Source of the DNA: Catenulispora rubra
GTDB taxonomy: Bacteria; Actinomycetota; Actinomycetes; Streptomycetales; Catenulisporaceae
NCBI RefSeq assembly: GCF_015356825.1
Contig: NZ_JAACYW010000030.1
Location: forward strand, 1 to 64,000
DNA length: 64,000 bases
Direction of reading: 5' to 3'
Part shown: one piece after another, positions 1 through 8,164 of the stretch
How positions within the stretch are numbered: position 1 is the first letter of the stretch
How the letters are laid out: the number at the start of each line of letters is the position of its first letter
Position numbers and translations under genes: made by a program
The notes under the pieces: model-generated
What the model saw: the letters and a program-made list of their open reading frames with translations, nothing else
Told to the model about the DNA's origin: nothing
The model's database searches: none

Positions 1-262
1 CATCCAGCCCGTCCGCCGACTCTCCCGCCACCCCCAACACCGCGATCGGCGTCCCGACGTCGACCGCGGTCCCGGCCGGCACCAGGGCCCGCAACAGCAC
101 GCCGTCGACCTCGGCCTCCAGATCCACGCTCGCCTTGTCGGTCTCGACCGTCACCAGCGCCTCGCCCGCGGCGAACGCCGCGTTCTCCGCCACCAGCCAC
201 GCCCCGAGGACCGCCTCGGTCGTGTTCGCGGCCAGCTCCGGCATGCGGAACACAGTCGCCAT
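1..262 (-). CDS. dihydrolipoamide acyltransferase (E2), N-terminal lipoyl domain, partial
   Basis: Only the first 87 codons are in the window; the gene runs off the left edge. The translation is a biotinyl/lipoyl domain. Lys43 in the motif ETDKAS is the expected lipoylation site, followed by the typical VDLEAEVDG strand and hairpin. E2 proteins carry acyl groups from E1 to CoA in 2-oxo-acid dehydrogenase complexes. The ATG overlaps the stop of the E1 gene by one base (TGATG), so the two are translationally coupled. Whether the rest is a full E2 with a catalytic domain or a short lipoyl carrier cannot be seen. The family call is secure; the substrate is unknown. Confidence 0.85.
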   Translation of the reverse strand, partial: MATVFRMPELAANTTEAVLGAWLVAENAAFAAGEALVTVETDKASVDLEAEVDGVLLRALVPAGTAVDVGTPIAVLGVAGESADGLD

Positions 263-2439
263 CACAACCCCGCGATCTCGCGCAGCACGCGCGTGACGTC
301 CGCCGGTCCGGCAATCGCCGCCCGCTCCAGGACCTTGCTGATGCTCGGCGAGGCCTCGCCGCCGGTCACCCGTTCCACCGGCGCGTCGAGCCAGTCGAAG
401 TAGCGGCGCTGGATCTCGTCGGCCAGCCAGCCGCCGTACGAGGTCCCCAGCGCTCCCTGCTCGACGATCAGAACCCTGTTGGTCTTGCGGATGCTCTCCC
501 CGATCGTCCCCCAGTCCAGGCTCGCCCGATCGAGCCAGCGCAGGTCGATGACCTCGGCGTCGATCCCGGACGCGGTCACCGCCTCCAGGGTGGCGCCGAC
601 CATCGCCAGGTAGGTCAGCACCGTCACCGCCGCACCGGGGCGCCGCACGGCGGCGGCACCCACTGGAATGCAATAGTCGAGATCGGTCACCGGCGCCTCG
701 CCCATGGATCCGTACAGGTCGACATGCTCCAGAATGATCACCGGATCCTGGCACCGCAGTGCACTGTTCATCAGTCCCACATAGTCGAACGCCGTCGACG
801 GCGCAGCGATGCGCCAGCCCGCGGCGGTCGCCATGATCCCGGCCGGGTCCATCGAGTGCTGCGATCCGTAGCCGGTCCCCATCGCGACCTTGCTGCGCAG
901 CACCAACGGGACCGCGCCCGAGCCGCCGAACATGTGGCGTGCCTTGCCGATCTGGTTGAAGAGCTGGTCGGCGGCGACCCACATGAAGTCCGCGTACATG
1001 AACTCCACGACCGGGGTGAAGCGGCCGTCGATCGCGATGCCGCCGGCCAGTCCGGCGAAGGCGTTCTCGCTGATCGGCGTGCCCAGCACGCGGCCGGGGT
1101 GGGCCGCGGCCAGTCCGCGCGTCGCGCCGTTCGTACCGCCGTTGAGGCGGTGCACGTCCTCGCCCATCACGACGATCCCGGCATCCTGGCCCATCCGGTG
1201 GTCCAGCACGGCGGCCACGGCCTCGACCAGCTTGCGCGGGGCCAGCTCTCCCCCGAACGTGGCCTGCTCAGCGAACCTCGCGCCGGCGAACTCGCTCAGG
1301 TCGCCGCGCACGCCGACGTCCACGAACGCCGGGTCCGGCCACTCGGCGGCGCGGATCCGCCGCTCCCCCGGACGCCCCTCCGGGACCGGCTCCAGCAGTA
1401 TCGAGCCGATGTCGGCCATCAGGGCCTTCGCCGCGGCGACGTAGTCGGCGATCTGCGACTCGGACAGCAGTTCCCGACGCACCAGGTGGGCCGATACCCG
1501 ATCGATCGGATCCCGGGCCCGCCAGGCCTTCTCTTCTTCCTTGCTGCGATAGCCGAAAGCACTGCCCGGGAAGGAGCCGTTCTGATGGAAGTACCGGTAC
1601 ACGTCGGCCTCTACGAGCGTCGGTCCGCGTCCGGCCCGCATGTGCTCGACCGCCTCGCCCATCGCGAGGTGGACAGCCAGCGGATCCATCCCGTCGACCT
1701 TCCAGCTCGCGATGCCGAAGCCCGGACCGCGCCCGGACAGCCGGGGCTCGCCGGTGGCCTCGCCGACGCTGGTCGAGACCGCGTAGCCGTTGTTCTCCAC
1801 GAAGAAGCAGACCGGCAGCTTCCAGGCCGCAGCCAGATTGAAGGTCTCCAGAGTCGAGCCGATGTTGATCGCGCCGTCGCCGAAATACGTCACCGACACC
1901 GCGTCGGTCCCGGCCTGCCGGTGCGCCCAGGCGAAGCCCGCGGCCTGCGGCACGCCGCCGCCGACGATGGCGTTGGTGCCCATCGCGCCGGCTTCCTTCC
2001 ACTGCAGGTGCATCGAGCCGCCGCGGCCGTGACTGAAGCCCCGGTCCAGTCCGCAGATCTCGGCCAGCGTGCGCAGCAGCAGCTCCCTGATGTCGGCGCC
2101 GATACCGGCGAGCGGGTCCAGCCCTTTGGGCGCGAGATGCCCGAGCGCCTTGGCCAGGAACTGGTGGTGGCCACGGTGCGAGCCGTTGACGGTGTCGGCC
2201 GTGGTCAGCCGCAGTGCGGACCCGACCGCGCCGCCCTCCTGGCCGATGCTGGAGTGCGCCGGGCCGTGGACCAGCCCGAGGGAGGCGAGTTCGAGCACGT
2301 ACTCCTCGAAGACCCGGATCAGGACCAGCTCGGCCAGCATCGTCTTGAGGAGTTCGGGCGCTGCCGTGTCCCAGTCCTTGTCGGTCGTCTTGATCTCGAC
2401 CCAGGCCACCGCGGGCTTGAGGAACTTGTGAGTGGTCAC
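262..2439 (-). CDS. 2-oxo-acid dehydrogenase E1, fused alpha and beta subunits
   Basis: Thiamine-diphosphate-dependent E1 of a 2-oxo-acid (or acetoin-type) dehydrogenase complex, 725 aa. The alpha-type half spans about residues 30-345 and has the ThDP/Mg motif beginning GDG at 187-189 and ending NN at 216-217. The beta-type half (transketolase pyrimidine and C-terminal domains) spans about 385-720, with recognisable MGEDV, PISENAFAGLAGG and EQGALGTSYGG segments. Many relatives encode alpha and beta separately; here they are one chain. It overlaps the upstream VOC gene by 4 nt (ATGA) and the E2 gene by 1 nt, so it belongs to one tightly coupled operon. Substrate (branched-chain 2-oxo acid, acetoin or another) is not deducible. 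Confidence 0.88.
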   Translation of the reverse strand: MTTHKFLKPAVAWVEIKTTDKDWDTAAPELLKTMLAELVLIRVFEEYVLELASLGLVHGPAHSSIGQEGGAVGSALRLTTADTVNGSHRGHHQFLAKALGHLAPKGLDPLAGIGADIRELLLRTLAEICGLDRGFSHGRGGSMHLQWKEAGAMGTNAIVGGGVPQAAGFAWAHRQAGTDAVSVTYFGDGAINIGSTLETFNLAAAWKLPVCFFVENNGYAVSTSVGEATGEPRLSGRGPGFGIASWKVDGMDPLAVHLAMGEAVEHMRAGRGPTLVEADVYRYFHQNGSFPGSAFGYRSKEEEKAWRARDPIDRVSAHLVRRELLSESQIADYVAAAKALMADIGSILLEPVPEGRPGERRIRAAEWPDPAFVDVGVRGDLSEFAGARFAEQATFGGELAPRKLVEAVAAVLDHRMGQDAGIVVMGEDVHRLNGGTNGATRGLAAAHPGRVLGTPISENAFAGLAGGIAIDGRFTPVVEFMYADFMWVAADQLFNQIGKARHMFGGSGAVPLVLRSKVAMGTGYGSQHSMDPAGIMATAAGWRIAAPSTAFDYVGLMNSALRCQDPVIILEHVDLYGSMGEAPVTDLDYCIPVGAAAVRRPGAAVTVLTYLAMVGATLEAVTASGIDAEVIDLRWLDRASLDWGTIGESIRKTNRVLIVEQGALGTSYGGWLADEIQRRYFDWLDAPVERVTGGEASPSISKVLERAAIAGPADVTRVLREIAGL

Positions 2440-2975
2440 GCTGCGTCGCCTCGCTCCCGGTCGAACGCCTTGCCGTGCGGATACGAGACGAGTTCGAACT
2501 GCATGCCCCAGGGCGCCAGGAAGTAGACCCAGCGCTGGCCCGCGCTCGGACCCCGGCTCACCGTCGGGTCACCGAGCACGGTGACGCCCCGCGAACGCAG
2601 GTAGTCGACGGCTTTATCGAGATCCTCGACGTAGAGTGCCACGTGGTGCCCGCCGATATCGCTGTTCTTCGCCTGTCGAGGAATCTGGTCCGACGCCTCG
2701 TACTGGAAGACCTCGAACACCGCCTGGCCCCCGCAGCGAAAGAAGTGCAGCTGCCGCATCACCGCACGCGGATGGACGTTCAAATGCTCGCTCATCCACG
2801 GGCCGTCGGCGTCCTGGAAGGGTCCGAGGCTGTACATGTACTCGCAGCCCAGCACGTCGACCAGGAAATCGCGGGCCTGCTGAAGGTCGGGCACCGTGAA
2901 GCCGATGTGGTCCAGCCGGGTCAGTCCCGGCAGGCCACCGGGCACCCGGGAAGATGTCTCGACCACCGCACTCAC
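2436..2975 (-). CDS. VOC (glyoxalase/extradiol dioxygenase superfamily) protein
   Basis: A 179-aa protein with the vicinal-oxygen-chelate fold. It shows an N-terminal strand with LDHIGFTV (His23), a central GHHVALYV strand (His110/His111) and a C-terminal MQFELVSYP strand (Glu161). These are the usual metal-ligand positions of glyoxalases, epimerases and ring-cleaving dioxygenases. Two half-modules of about 60 residues are present. It overlaps its neighbours by 4 nt on each side, between an aldehyde dehydrogenase and an E1 component, so it probably processes an intermediate of the same pathway. Dioxygenase, lyase and epimerase activities are all possible; the sequence does not decide. Confidence 0.8.
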   Translation of the reverse strand: MSAVVETSSRVPGGLPGLTRLDHIGFTVPDLQQARDFLVDVLGCEYMYSLGPFQDADGPWMSEHLNVHPRAVMRQLHFFRCGGQAVFEVFQYEASDQIPRQAKNSDIGGHHVALYVEDLDKAVDYLRSRGVTVLGDPTVSRGPSAGQRWVYFLAPWGMQFELVSYPHGKAFDRERGDAA

Positions 2976-4414
2976 CAGTCCACCGCGATGTACTTGTCCT
3001 CCAGGTAGTCGAGCAGCCCTTCGTGGCCGCCTTCCCGACCCAGACCGGACTGCTTGACCCCGCCGAAAGGCGCTGCGGGGTCGCTCACCAGACCGCGGTT
3101 CAGGCCGACCATGCCATACTCCAGCGCCTCGGCGACCCGCAGGCCGCGGGCCAGATCAGTGGTGTAGACGTAACAAACCAGGCCGTACTCCGTGGCGTTC
3201 GCGGCGGCGATCGCCTCGTCCTGGCTGGTGAAGGAGACGATCGGGGCCACGGGCCCGAAGATCTCCTCATCGAGGATCGCGGCGTTCGACGGCACATCGC
3301 ACACGACCGTGGGCTCGTAATAGAAACCCGGTCTGTCCGGCCTCTTCCCGCCGGTCAGCACCCGCGCCCCAGCGGCGACCACACCGGTCACCAACTCGTC
3401 CACCTTCGCCACGGCCGCTTCGTTGACCAGCGGCCCGACCTGGGTGTCCGGCGCGGTGCCGGGTCCGACGACCAGCGCGGCCATCCGCTCGGCCAGCCGC
3501 CGCCCGAACTCCTCGGCCACCGGCGCCTCGACATAGAAGCGGTTCGCGGCCGTGCACGCCTCGCCCGCGTTGCGCATCTTGGCGACCATCGCACCCTCGA
3601 CGGCGGCGTCCAGGTCGGCGTCGGCGAACACCAGGAAGGGCGCGTTGCCGCCGAGCTCCATCGACGCGTTCACCACCCGGTCCGCCGCCTCGCGCAGCAG
3701 CACCCGGCCCACCTCGGTCGAGCCGGTGAAGGACACTTTCCGGACCCGCGGATCGTGCAGCATAGCCGAGACCACGGCCCCGGAGCGCCGCGCGGGCAGC
3801 ACGTTCACCACGCCGGCCGGAACTCCCGCCTGCTCCAGGATCGCCGCGACGGCCAGCGCCGTGAGCGGCGTGTCGCTGGCCGGCTTCAGCACCACGGTGC
3901 AGCCGGCGGCCAACGCCGGGCCGATCTTCCGGGTCGCCATCGCGGCCGGGAAGTTCCACGGCGTGACCAGGACGCAGACGCCCACCGGCTGCCGCAGAAC
4001 CATGATCTTGTTGGTCCCCGACGGCGCGGTCGCCACCGAGCCCTGCGCGCGCACCGCTTCCTCGGCGTACCAGCGGAAGAATTCGGCGGCGTAGGCGACT
4101 TCCCCACGCGCGTCGCTCAGGGCTTTGCCATTCTCCAGGGAGATCAGGTTGGCCAGCTCATCGCGGCGCTCGACCATCAGGCCGAACGCACGCCGCAAAG
4201 TCTCGGCACGCTCCCGCGGCGCGGTCGCCGCCCAGGCCTTGCCGGCGGCCGACGCCGCGTCCACCGCACGCGCCGCGTCGGCCACGGTGCCGTCGGCCAC
4301 GCTCGCCACGACATCGCCGGTGGCCGGGTCGAGCACGTCGAAGCGCCCGCCGTCCGAGGCCGACCCCCAGGTCCCGCCGACGTAGAGATCCGTCGGCACA
4401 TCCTTCATCAGCAT
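2972..4414 (-). CDS. NAD(P)-dependent aldehyde dehydrogenase, succinate-semialdehyde dehydrogenase-like
   Basis: A 480-aa enzyme of normal ALDH length. It has TPWNF (catalytic Asn154), the cofactor segment FTGSTEVG, ELGGN with general base Glu253, and catalytic Cys287 in GEACTAANRF. The C-terminal FGGVKQSGLGREGG loop is typical of succinate-semialdehyde dehydrogenases. It oxidises an aldehyde intermediate to the acid. The ATG at 4414 is preceded by a GAGAGGTG ribosome-binding site and lies 11 nt after the M24 gene; the 3' end overlaps the VOC gene by 4 nt. The family is certain. Semialdehyde preference is inferred from resemblance, and the real substrate is likely specific to this regulon. 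Confidence 0.9.
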   Translation of the reverse strand: MLMKDVPTDLYVGGTWGSASDGGRFDVLDPATGDVVASVADGTVADAARAVDAASAAGKAWAATAPRERAETLRRAFGLMVERRDELANLISLENGKALSDARGEVAYAAEFFRWYAEEAVRAQGSVATAPSGTNKIMVLRQPVGVCVLVTPWNFPAAMATRKIGPALAAGCTVVLKPASDTPLTALAVAAILEQAGVPAGVVNVLPARRSGAVVSAMLHDPRVRKVSFTGSTEVGRVLLREAADRVVNASMELGGNAPFLVFADADLDAAVEGAMVAKMRNAGEACTAANRFYVEAPVAEEFGRRLAERMAALVVGPGTAPDTQVGPLVNEAAVAKVDELVTGVVAAGARVLTGGKRPDRPGFYYEPTVVCDVPSNAAILDEEIFGPVAPIVSFTSQDEAIAAANATEYGLVCYVYTTDLARGLRVAEALEYGMVGLNRGLVSDPAAPFGGVKQSGLGREGGHEGLLDYLEDKYIAVDW

Positions 4415-4425
4415 CCGAACACCTC

Positions 4426-5706
4426 TCAGTACGCGTTGGCCACGACCAGGTCCTGCGCCGGGAAGAGCGTCAGGACCCTGGCGCCCTCCGGCGTGAGGAC
4501 GACTTCTTCCTCAATCCGCGCGGCGGAGAAACCGTCGCTGGCCGGGCAGTAGGTCTCCAGCGCGAAGACCATCCCGGCCTGGAGTTCGACCGGCTCGGTC
4601 AAGCTGTTGAGCCGGGAGATGATGGGCCGCTCGTGCAGCCCCAGGCCCAGCCCGTGCCCGAACTGGAGCCCGAAGGCGGCCATCTCGTCCCCGAACCCGA
4701 ACTCCGTGGCGGCGGGCCAGGACAGCGCGATCTCGTCGGTCCCGACCCCGGGCATCACCTGGGCGATCGCCGCGTCCATCCACTCCCGCGCCCTGGCGTA
4801 CGCAGCACGCTGGCTCGCCGTCGCGCTGCCCACCGCGAACGTGCGGTAGTAGCAGGTCCGGTAGCCGTTGAAGGAGTGGATGATGTCGAAGAACGCCTGG
4901 TCCCCGGGCCGGATCAGCCGGTCGGTGAAGTTGTGCGGGTGCGGGTTGCAGCGCTCGCCGGACACCGCGTTGACCGCCTCGACCTGGTCCGAACCCATCT
5001 CGTAGAGCCGCTTGTTGACCAGCGCGACGACGTCGTTCTCCCGGATCCCCGGCTTGAGGACCTCGACCACGTCCTGGTAGACCCCGTCGACCATCGCGGC
5101 GGCCTGGTTGAGCAGGGCGATCTCGTCGGAGGACTTGATCTGCCGGGCATCCAGCATGAGCTGCTGGGCGTCGACCACGCGCAGGCCCTGCCGCTGCATC
5201 TCGAACAGGAATGCCGGCTCGACGATGTCGACGCCGACCGGCGCGCCGGCCAAGCCGGAGTCCTCCAGCAGGCCCCTGATCTCGCGTACCGCGGACTCCA
5301 TCAGCCCAGCACTCGGCGGGATGGCTCCCCGCAGGCCGAGCATCCCGGCCCGGCAGTTGTCCGGCTCCAGCCACGGCGAGTACAGGCGGTGGTGCCGCGC
5401 CGCCGACCCGAAGTCCCACAGCACCGGCTCGCCGCCGCGGGCGAGCAGCGCGTAGCGCGTCATCTTGTCGCCGAGGGCGCCACCGATCCAGGTCTGGGTG
5501 GTGTAGCGGATGTTGTAGAAGTCGAACAGGAGGAACGCGCCACACTCGCTCGACTCCAGAGCGGCCCGAGCGCGGGCCAGACGGTAGTCGCGCAGCCGGC
5601 CGAAGTCGACGCGCTGCTCGAAGTCGACCGCGGAGTGTCCGGGGGCGGGCAGGGGGGCGGCGCTCGGCGGCGCGACGGTCGGCTGCGGAGTCGTGCGCGC
5701 AGTCAT
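4426..5706 (-). CDS. M24-family (creatinase/Xaa-Pro peptidase-like) enzyme with altered metal site
   Basis: A 426-aa pita-bread-fold protein: creatinase-type N-terminal domain (about 30-190) and M24 catalytic domain (about 200-415). Four of the five usual metal-ligand positions are present: Asp274 (FFD), His351 (FGHGLGLGLHE), Glu384 (FALET) and Glu399-401 (IEEE). The position normally holding the second Asp reads Cys285 (GYRTCYYRTF), so it may not be an ordinary dinuclear aminopeptidase. Relatives include creatinase, ectoine hydrolase and DMSP lyase, which cleave small C-N or C-S compounds. The start at 5706 is chosen for its AGGGGC ribosome-binding site. Farther upstream in-frame starts would put coding sequence over the LacI operators. 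First gene of the catabolic operon. Confidence 0.8.
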   Translation of the reverse strand: MTARTTPQPTVAPPSAAPLPAPGHSAVDFEQRVDFGRLRDYRLARARAALESSECGAFLLFDFYNIRYTTQTWIGGALGDKMTRYALLARGGEPVLWDFGSAARHHRLYSPWLEPDNCRAGMLGLRGAIPPSAGLMESAVREIRGLLEDSGLAGAPVGVDIVEPAFLFEMQRQGLRVVDAQQLMLDARQIKSSDEIALLNQAAAMVDGVYQDVVEVLKPGIRENDVVALVNKRLYEMGSDQVEAVNAVSGERCNPHPHNFTDRLIRPGDQAFFDIIHSFNGYRTCYYRTFAVGSATASQRAAYARAREWMDAAIAQVMPGVGTDEIALSWPAATEFGFGDEMAAFGLQFGHGLGLGLHERPIISRLNSLTEPVELQAGMVFALETYCPASDGFSAARIEEEVVLTPEGARVLTLFPAQDLVVANAY

Positions 5707-5768
5707 CGGATCGCCCCTGCGCGGGAGGGCTGAGCGGTCATGGCCTGGCTCCTTCGAGCGGAGGGAAA

Positions 5769-5862
5769 GCAATCGTTTGCCCCGGGGAGCGGGGACCGGG
5801 TTGCGGAACGTGATGCCGGGCAGAGCCGCCCGAACGAGATCACGAGGACTGCAATCGTTTGT
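5769..5862. promoter_or_regulatory. two LacI-type operator sites in the M24 operon promoter
   Basis: GCAATCGTTTGC at 5769-5780 and GCAATCGTTTGT at 5851-5862 are near-palindromes with the central CG typical of LacI/GalR operators. Their centres are 82 bp apart, upstream of the M24 start. They match the perfect palindromes before the transporter operon. The adjacent divergent LacI-family gene is the obvious candidate ligand-responsive repressor, possibly acting by DNA looping. Binding is inferred. Confidence 0.75.
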
Positions 5863-5995
5863 TGCCGATATGGCCGCCACGGTAGTGAGCGGGGATCGGC
5901 GGTGTCAATGGCCGGCGGCCCGCTCCTGACCCGCTCCTCGCACCAGGTCGCGGAAATGCCGCTCGGAAGTCTGCGGCTTCGCCGGCCCGCCGCCA

Positions 5996-6005
5996 CAATC
6001 GGTTG
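5996..6005. promoter_or_regulatory. LacI-type operator at the repressor gene's own promoter
   Basis: CAATCGGTTG differs from the palindrome CAATCGATTG by one base and lies 55 bp before the repressor ATG. It suggests autoregulation together with control of the divergent M24 operon. Confidence 0.65.
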
Positions 6006-6059
6006 CTAAAATGGCGCCGCCGATCATCTCCACATCCTCCGCGCAGGACGGACGCCGCC

Positions 6060-7097
6060 ATGACCCAACCGGGGCCGGTCCCCAAGCCGCCCACGCTGCG
6101 GGACGTCGCCCAGCGGGCCGGCGTCCATTCCGGGACCGCGTCGCGCGCGCTGAATCCGCGGACGCGATCCATGGTGAACTCGGACACGGTCAAGCGGGTG
6201 CTGCGGGCCGCAGCGGCGCTCGGCTACGAACCCAACCCGATCGCCCGGAGCCTGCGGACGAACAAGACGCACACGGTCGGCATGTTCATCCCCGACGTGT
6301 CGAACCCGCTGTTCTCCTCGATGGTGCGCGGAGTCGAGCGGGTGCTTTCCGAGCAGGACTACGCGCTGCTGCTCGCCGACACCGACAACTCCGTCGAGCG
6401 GGAGTCCTCGCTCTACACCGCGTTGCGGGGCCGCCAAGTCGACGGCCTGGTGATCGCGACAGCCCAGCGAGACAGCCCGCTGATCGACCGGATGCTGACC
6501 GACCAGGTGCCGTTCGTACTGGTCAACCGGGTGTCGCTGGAGCATTCCACGCTCGCCGTGACCGGTGACGAGGCCAGCGGCGTGCGGCAGGCCGTCGCGC
6601 ATCTGGCGGGACTCGGCCACACCCGGATCGCCTACTTGGCCGGCCCGCAGCGGACGTCGACCGGCGTGGTGCGGCTGGCCGCGTTCCGGCAAAGCATGCT
6701 CGAACACGGATTCACCCCGCTGCCCGAGGAGATCGTGGAGTGCGCCTCCTGGAGCGAGGAAGCCGGGTCCGAGGCCATGGCCCGGCTGTGCGCCGCCGGC
6801 CTCGCGGCCACGGCGGTGGTGGCGGGCAACGACATGATCGCGGCCGGCTGCTACGACGTCCTCCGGGAGTTCGGCATCGGCTGCCCGGACGACGTCAGCG
6901 TCATCGGCTTCAACGACATGCCCTTCGTCGACAAGTTCTCGCCCCCGCTGACGACGGTGCGGCTGCCCAACCGGGAGCTCGGCGAGGAGGGCGCGGCACT
7001 CCTGTTGGACCGGATGGCCGGGCAGGCACCGATCGCGAAGACCATCGTGCTGCCGGTGAGCTTGGTGGTGCGGGGGTCGACGGCGCCGCCTCGGTGA
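6060..7097 (+). CDS. LacI/GalR-family transcriptional repressor
   Basis: A 345-aa regulator. The N-terminal LacI helix-turn-helix (about residues 12-33, TLRDVAQRAGVHSGTASRAL) is followed by a hinge helix with NPIARSLRTNKT. A periplasmic-binding-protein-like effector domain (about 65-340) has the usual VGMFIPDVSNPLFSSM, HLAGLGHTRIAYLAG and VIGFNDMP segments. The ATG at 6060 is chosen because a GGACGGA site precedes it and the HTH then sits at the usual N-terminal position; an in-frame extension to 6003 would overlap the operator. Divergent from the M24 operon. Matching operators at 5.8, 6.0 and 12.9-13.0 kb indicate a local regulator of both catabolic and transport operons. The inducer is unknown. 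Confidence 0.93.
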   Translation: MTQPGPVPKPPTLRDVAQRAGVHSGTASRALNPRTRSMVNSDTVKRVLRAAAALGYEPNPIARSLRTNKTHTVGMFIPDVSNPLFSSMVRGVERVLSEQDYALLLADTDNSVERESSLYTALRGRQVDGLVIATAQRDSPLIDRMLTDQVPFVLVNRVSLEHSTLAVTGDEASGVRQAVAHLAGLGHTRIAYLAGPQRTSTGVVRLAAFRQSMLEHGFTPLPEEIVECASWSEEAGSEAMARLCAAGLAATAVVAGNDMIAAGCYDVLREFGIGCPDDVSVIGFNDMPFVDKFSPPLTTVRLPNRELGEEGAALLLDRMAGQAPIAKTIVLPVSLVVRGSTAPPR

Positions 7098-7100
7098 ACC

Positions 7101-7129
7101 GCGGCTTCTGGGCGGCGCCCAGAAGCCGC
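7101..7129. terminator. bidirectional terminator between convergent genes
   Basis: A perfect 13-bp inverted repeat (arms 7101-7113 and 7117-7129, GCGGCTTCTGGGC and its complement) with a 3-nt loop lies between the stops of the LacI gene and the convergent dehydrogenase gene. Confidence 0.8.
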
Positions 7130-7141
7130 CTCACGCCGCGC

Positions 7142-8164
7142 TCAGTCCGCGGCGCGCGCCGCGAGCCCGTCCCCGACCTCAACGTCCTCCGGCACAAGCT
7201 CCAGGCCTGAGTTGTGGGCCTGCTCGACGAGCAGCGCGGCGAAGTCCTGCTCGCCGTGGCCGCGGGCGACGGCCGCCTCGACCAGCTGCCGGGTCAAAGC
7301 GGCGAGCGGCATCGGCATGTGCGACTGCTTCGCCGCGGACAGGCCGAGGTCGAAATCCTTTCGCAGCAGGGTCGTCGTGAACGTCGGCGTGAGGTCGAGG
7401 TTCACGAAGGCGGGCGTCTTGTAGCCGCTGAAGACGGATCCCATGACCGAGGCGTTGAGAAAGCCCAGGAGCGCCGCACGGGAGACGCCGCCCTTCTCGG
7501 CCAGGACGACCACCTCGGCCAGCGACTGGGTGACGACGCCGAGGAAGACGTTGTGGGCGAGCTTCACCAGGCGGGCCTCCTCCCCATGGCCGACGTATGT
7601 CACCGTCTGCCCGATGTCGAGCAGCAGCGGCCGGACCTCGTCGTAGGCGTCGGCGGGCCCGGACACCGCGATCGAGAGCAGGCCGGCCTTGATGACCTTG
7701 GCGTTGCCGCTGACCGGCGCGGCCAGGAAGGCGGTGCCGCGCTCGGCGGCCGCGGCGCGGATCCGGGCCGAGGTCTCCTGCGAGACGGTGCTCGAATCCA
7801 CGATGACGCGGGGCGCCCGTTCCTGGCGCAGCAGGCCGTCGGGGCCGAGCAGGACCTGGTCCAGGTCGGCGTCGGCGCTGACCATGGTGCAGACCACATC
7901 GCGGCCGGCCAGGTCGGACACGGCGTCGACGACGACCGCGCCCAGGTCCTCGGCCTTGGCCCGGGTGCGGTTCCACACGTGGACGTCATGGCCGGCGGCG
8001 ACCAGCCGGGCGGCCATCGCGTGGCCCATGCGGCCGGTTCCGATCCAGCCGAGGGTCGGGTTCTCGCCCAAGGCGACACCTTCTTTCTGGAGTGCTGCGT
8101 CAGCCGGGAGGGCTGCTTGCGGTGCTGTGTCGGCTTTCATTTTGGTTTCAGAGCTGGTGGTCAC
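7142..8164 (-). CDS. 3-hydroxyisobutyrate dehydrogenase-family NAD(P)-dependent oxidoreductase
   Basis: A 340-aa beta-hydroxyacid dehydrogenase. The Rossmann motif GTGRMG (42-47) is followed by the substrate-binding PVSGNAKVIKAG segment (about 150-161). The catalytic Lys201 and Asn205 lie in VKLAHN, and an all-helical C-terminal dimerisation domain follows. Such enzymes interconvert beta-hydroxy acids and semialdehydes. The GTG at 8164 is preferred because a GGAAGG site precedes it; an ATG at 8140 has no clear ribosome-binding site. The GTG start overlaps the end of the ABC ATPase gene by 17 nt, making this the last gene of the transporter operon. Its product could be the semialdehyde used by the aldehyde dehydrogenase of the other operon (inference). 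Confidence 0.85.
   Translation of the reverse strand: MTTSSETKMKADTAPQAALPADAALQKEGVALGENPTLGWIGTGRMGHAMAARLVAAGHDVHVWNRTRAKAEDLGAVVVDAVSDLAGRDVVCTMVSADADLDQVLLGPDGLLRQERAPRVIVDSSTVSQETSARIRAAAAERGTAFLAAPVSGNAKVIKAGLLSIAVSGPADAYDEVRPLLLDIGQTVTYVGHGEEARLVKLAHNVFLGVVTQSLAEVVVLAEKGGVSRAALLGFLNASVMGSVFSGYKTPAFVNLDLTPTFTTTLLRKDFDLGLSAAKQSHMPMPLAALTRQLVEAAVARGHGEQDFAALLVEQAHNSGLELVPEDVEVGDGLAARAAD

Noticed and set aside
724-2526. 600-aa frame on the + strand opposite the E1 gene
   Set aside because: It is the antisense shadow of a well-supported E1 fusion; its Arg/His/Gly-rich translation has no domain.
5703-5743. Possible leader peptide (MTAQPSRAGAIR) overlapping the M24 start
   Set aside because: Short, with no own strong ribosome-binding site and no attenuator structure; chance overlap is as likely.
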